From the NCBI GenBank assembly GCA_946530775.1, contig CAMNAH010000083.1, forward strand, positions 1-5,712: DNA of 5,712 bases, written 5' to 3'. This document shows, in pieces, positions 4,703 to 5,712 of this stretch (positions are counted from its first letter, which is position 1; each line of letters starts with the position of its first letter). The stretch comes from an uncultured Coriobacteriales bacterium (lineage in GTDB: Bacteria > Actinomycetota > Coriobacteriia > Coriobacteriales > Atopobiaceae). Made by a program: the position numbers and the translations under genes. Under the pieces are notes generated by a model. The model ran no database searches and was not told the DNA's origin. It saw only the letters and a program-made list of their open reading frames with translations.

Positions 4703-5560
4703 CTAACCGATGGTGCGCGTCGCGCATGCCCACCACGGGCATGCCGCGGCGATGCGCTGCGCCGCCTCGTCGCTTGCGCAGATGGCGAACGAGCACGAGC
4801 CCGAGCCTGTGACCTGCGCGCCTATCACGCCATCCTGGGCCTTGAGCCACTCCAGGCACTCCCCCACCTCGGGTGCGAGAACGCACGCGGCGGGCGCGAG
4901 ATTGTTGTAGAGAGCACCCGCAACGGCATCCGCATCGCCGGCATCGAGCGCCGCTGCCATGCGGTCAGGCGTGCTGGGCTCGCTGGGGTCCTTGTCAAAA
5001 GCCGCGTATGCCGCAGGCGTCGAGACGCCCGTCTCGGGCTTGACCAGGGCGATGGGCATGGAAACGCTGCCGAGCCTGCGCACGAGCACATCGCCGGCGC
5101 CCTCGTAGAGCGCGGGGCGTGCATCGAGGAAGAACGCCACATCGGCGCCGATCGAGCGCGCGATCGCCACCACGCGGGGGTCGTCTGCGGCAACGCCTGC
5201 GAGCTGGGCCATGCCGCGCAGCGCGGTGCCCGCATCGGCCGACGAGCTGCCAAGACCCGCGGAGCCGGGCATTTTGCGCACCACGCGCACGCTATAGCTC
5301 GTTTCGGGCGTGATGTCGCGCGTGAACGCGGCCACGGCGCGGTACACGGTGGACTTCTCGATGGGCACGCTTAAGGGTGGCTCGAACGAGACCGCAGGCT
5401 CGTCCGAGCGGCATACGCGCACGTCATCGCCCATATCGAGGGCGATCATGATGGAGTCTGCGCGATGATAGCCGCGCTCGTCGCGGCCGGGATGGATGCC
5501 CAGGTGGAGATTGACCTTCGCAGGAGCCGTCAGCTCGATCGTGTTTGCGCGGTCGGGCAT
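4703..5560 (-). CDS. ispE: 4-diphosphocytidyl-2-C-methyl-D-erythritol kinase
   Basis: IspE phosphorylates the 2-hydroxyl of CDP-methylerythritol with ATP, the fourth step of the MEP isoprenoid pathway, in the cytosol. The 285-residue length fits the family (280-300). It is a GHMP-superfamily kinase. TAPAKVNLHLGI (11-22) carries the catalytic-site lysine K15, and RGYHRADSIMIALD (29-42) is the substrate segment. MPGSAGLGSSSADAGTA (97-113) is the ATP loop, IGADVAFFL (137-145) carries the catalytic aspartate D140, and GVSTPAAYAAFD (178-189), NNLAPAA (219-225) and TGSGSCSF (251-258) complete the C-terminal half. The ATP loop reads GLGSSS where IspE usually has GLGGGS or GMGGGS. The ATG at 5560 begins nine bases after the stop of the upstream minus-strand gene, so the two are probably cotranscribed; AGG in the spacer region is a weak Shine-Dalgarno. 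It converges with the exchanger gene. Another GHMP kinase is unlikely given the paired N- and C-terminal motifs. Confidence 0.92.
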   Translation of the reverse strand: MPDRANTIELTAPAKVNLHLGIHPGRDERGYHRADSIMIALDMGDDVRVCRSDEPAVSFEPPLSVPIEKSTVYRAVAAFTRDITPETSYSVRVVRKMPGSAGLGSSSADAGTALRGMAQLAGVAADDPRVVAIARSIGADVAFFLDARPALYEGAGDVLVRRLGSVSMPIALVKPETGVSTPAAYAAFDKDPSEPSTPDRMAAALDAGDADAVAGALYNNLAPAACVLAPEVGECLEWLKAQDGVIGAQVTGSGSCSFAICASDEAAQRIAAACPWWACATRTIG

Positions 5561-5569
5561 GCTTGATGC

Positions 5570-5712
5570 CTAGTCCTCGTCGTCCATGTCGTCGGCATCG
5601 CCGTCGTAGTCGTCATAGCCCTGCTCGTCGGCGGGGGTGAAGTCGAGGATGCGCTCACCGGTATCGGTGTCGTAGAGCTCGACGGTGCCCGTGAGCACGT
5701 CGACGTACTGGT
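5570..5712 (-). CDS. C-terminal end of an unrecognised protein with acidic tail (5' end off window)
   Basis: The minus-strand frame open from the right edge to a TAG at 5572-5570 gives 46 residues, starting QYVDVLTGTVELYDTDTGERILDF when read in two parts. The first half looks like short beta strands (VDVLTGTVELYD, GERILDF). The last 19 residues are almost all acidic with tyrosines (GYDDYDGDADDMDDED). Similar GC3 bias, an uninterrupted frame and a stop nine bases before ispE support a real gene in one operon with ispE. I do not recognise the family. In many bacteria ispE neighbours rsmA/ksgA, but this tail does not look like RsmA. An acidic tail may serve protein binding or mimic nucleic acid, which is speculation. 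Confidence 0.6.
   Translation of the reverse strand, partial: QYVDVLTGTVELYDTDTGERILDFTPADEQGYDDYDGDADDMDDED

Overview
The window is a piece of a GC-rich bacterial chromosome with compact, mixed-strand housekeeping genes. GC-ending codons, GTG/ATG starts, the protein flavour, and a short palindrome built from GAGACAAAGGGA and TCCCTTTGTCTC arms suggest an actinobacterial gut lineage of the Coriobacteriia type (Collinsella/Olsenella/Eggerthella relatives). That placement is inference; no rRNA or marker comparison was possible.

Layout. On the minus strand at the left edge lies the N-terminal part of argG (argininosuccinate synthase). An AT-rich divergent promoter region of about 200 bp separates it from a plus-strand gene for a small stand-alone von Willebrand A (vWA) protein of unknown role with an intact metal-binding (MIDAS) motif. 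This gene converges on a minus-strand nucleoside-salvage operon read deoD, cdd, deoA (pdp-like). DeoD phosphorolyses purine nucleosides, Cdd turns cytidine/deoxycytidine into uridine/deoxyuridine, and the pyrimidine-nucleoside phosphorylase splits those to free base and (deoxy)ribose-1-phosphate. A second divergent promoter region follows, then a plus-strand CaCA-family Na+/Ca2+ exchanger with two clear alpha repeats. It converges on a minus-strand ispE (MEP isoprenoid pathway). Upstream of ispE is the C-terminal end of an unrecognised gene with a very acidic tail.

The most unusual structure is a pair of REP-like palindromes, about 33 nt each, in opposite orientation, one at each end of deoA. 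The left copy supplies the deoA stop codon and fills the 30-nt gap to the convergent vWA gene. The right copy supplies the last codons and the TAG stop of cdd and forms a hairpin just ahead of the deoA ribosome binding site. cdd and deoA are in the same reading frame, and that TAG is the only stop between them; the corresponding codon in the left copy would be AAG. The stop separating the two enzymes therefore lies in a diverged base of a repeat.

No CRISPR array, tRNA, rRNA, transposase or prophage gene was seen, and apart from the repeat pair most of the window is ordinary core metabolism. No stretch above 300 bases lacks a gene.
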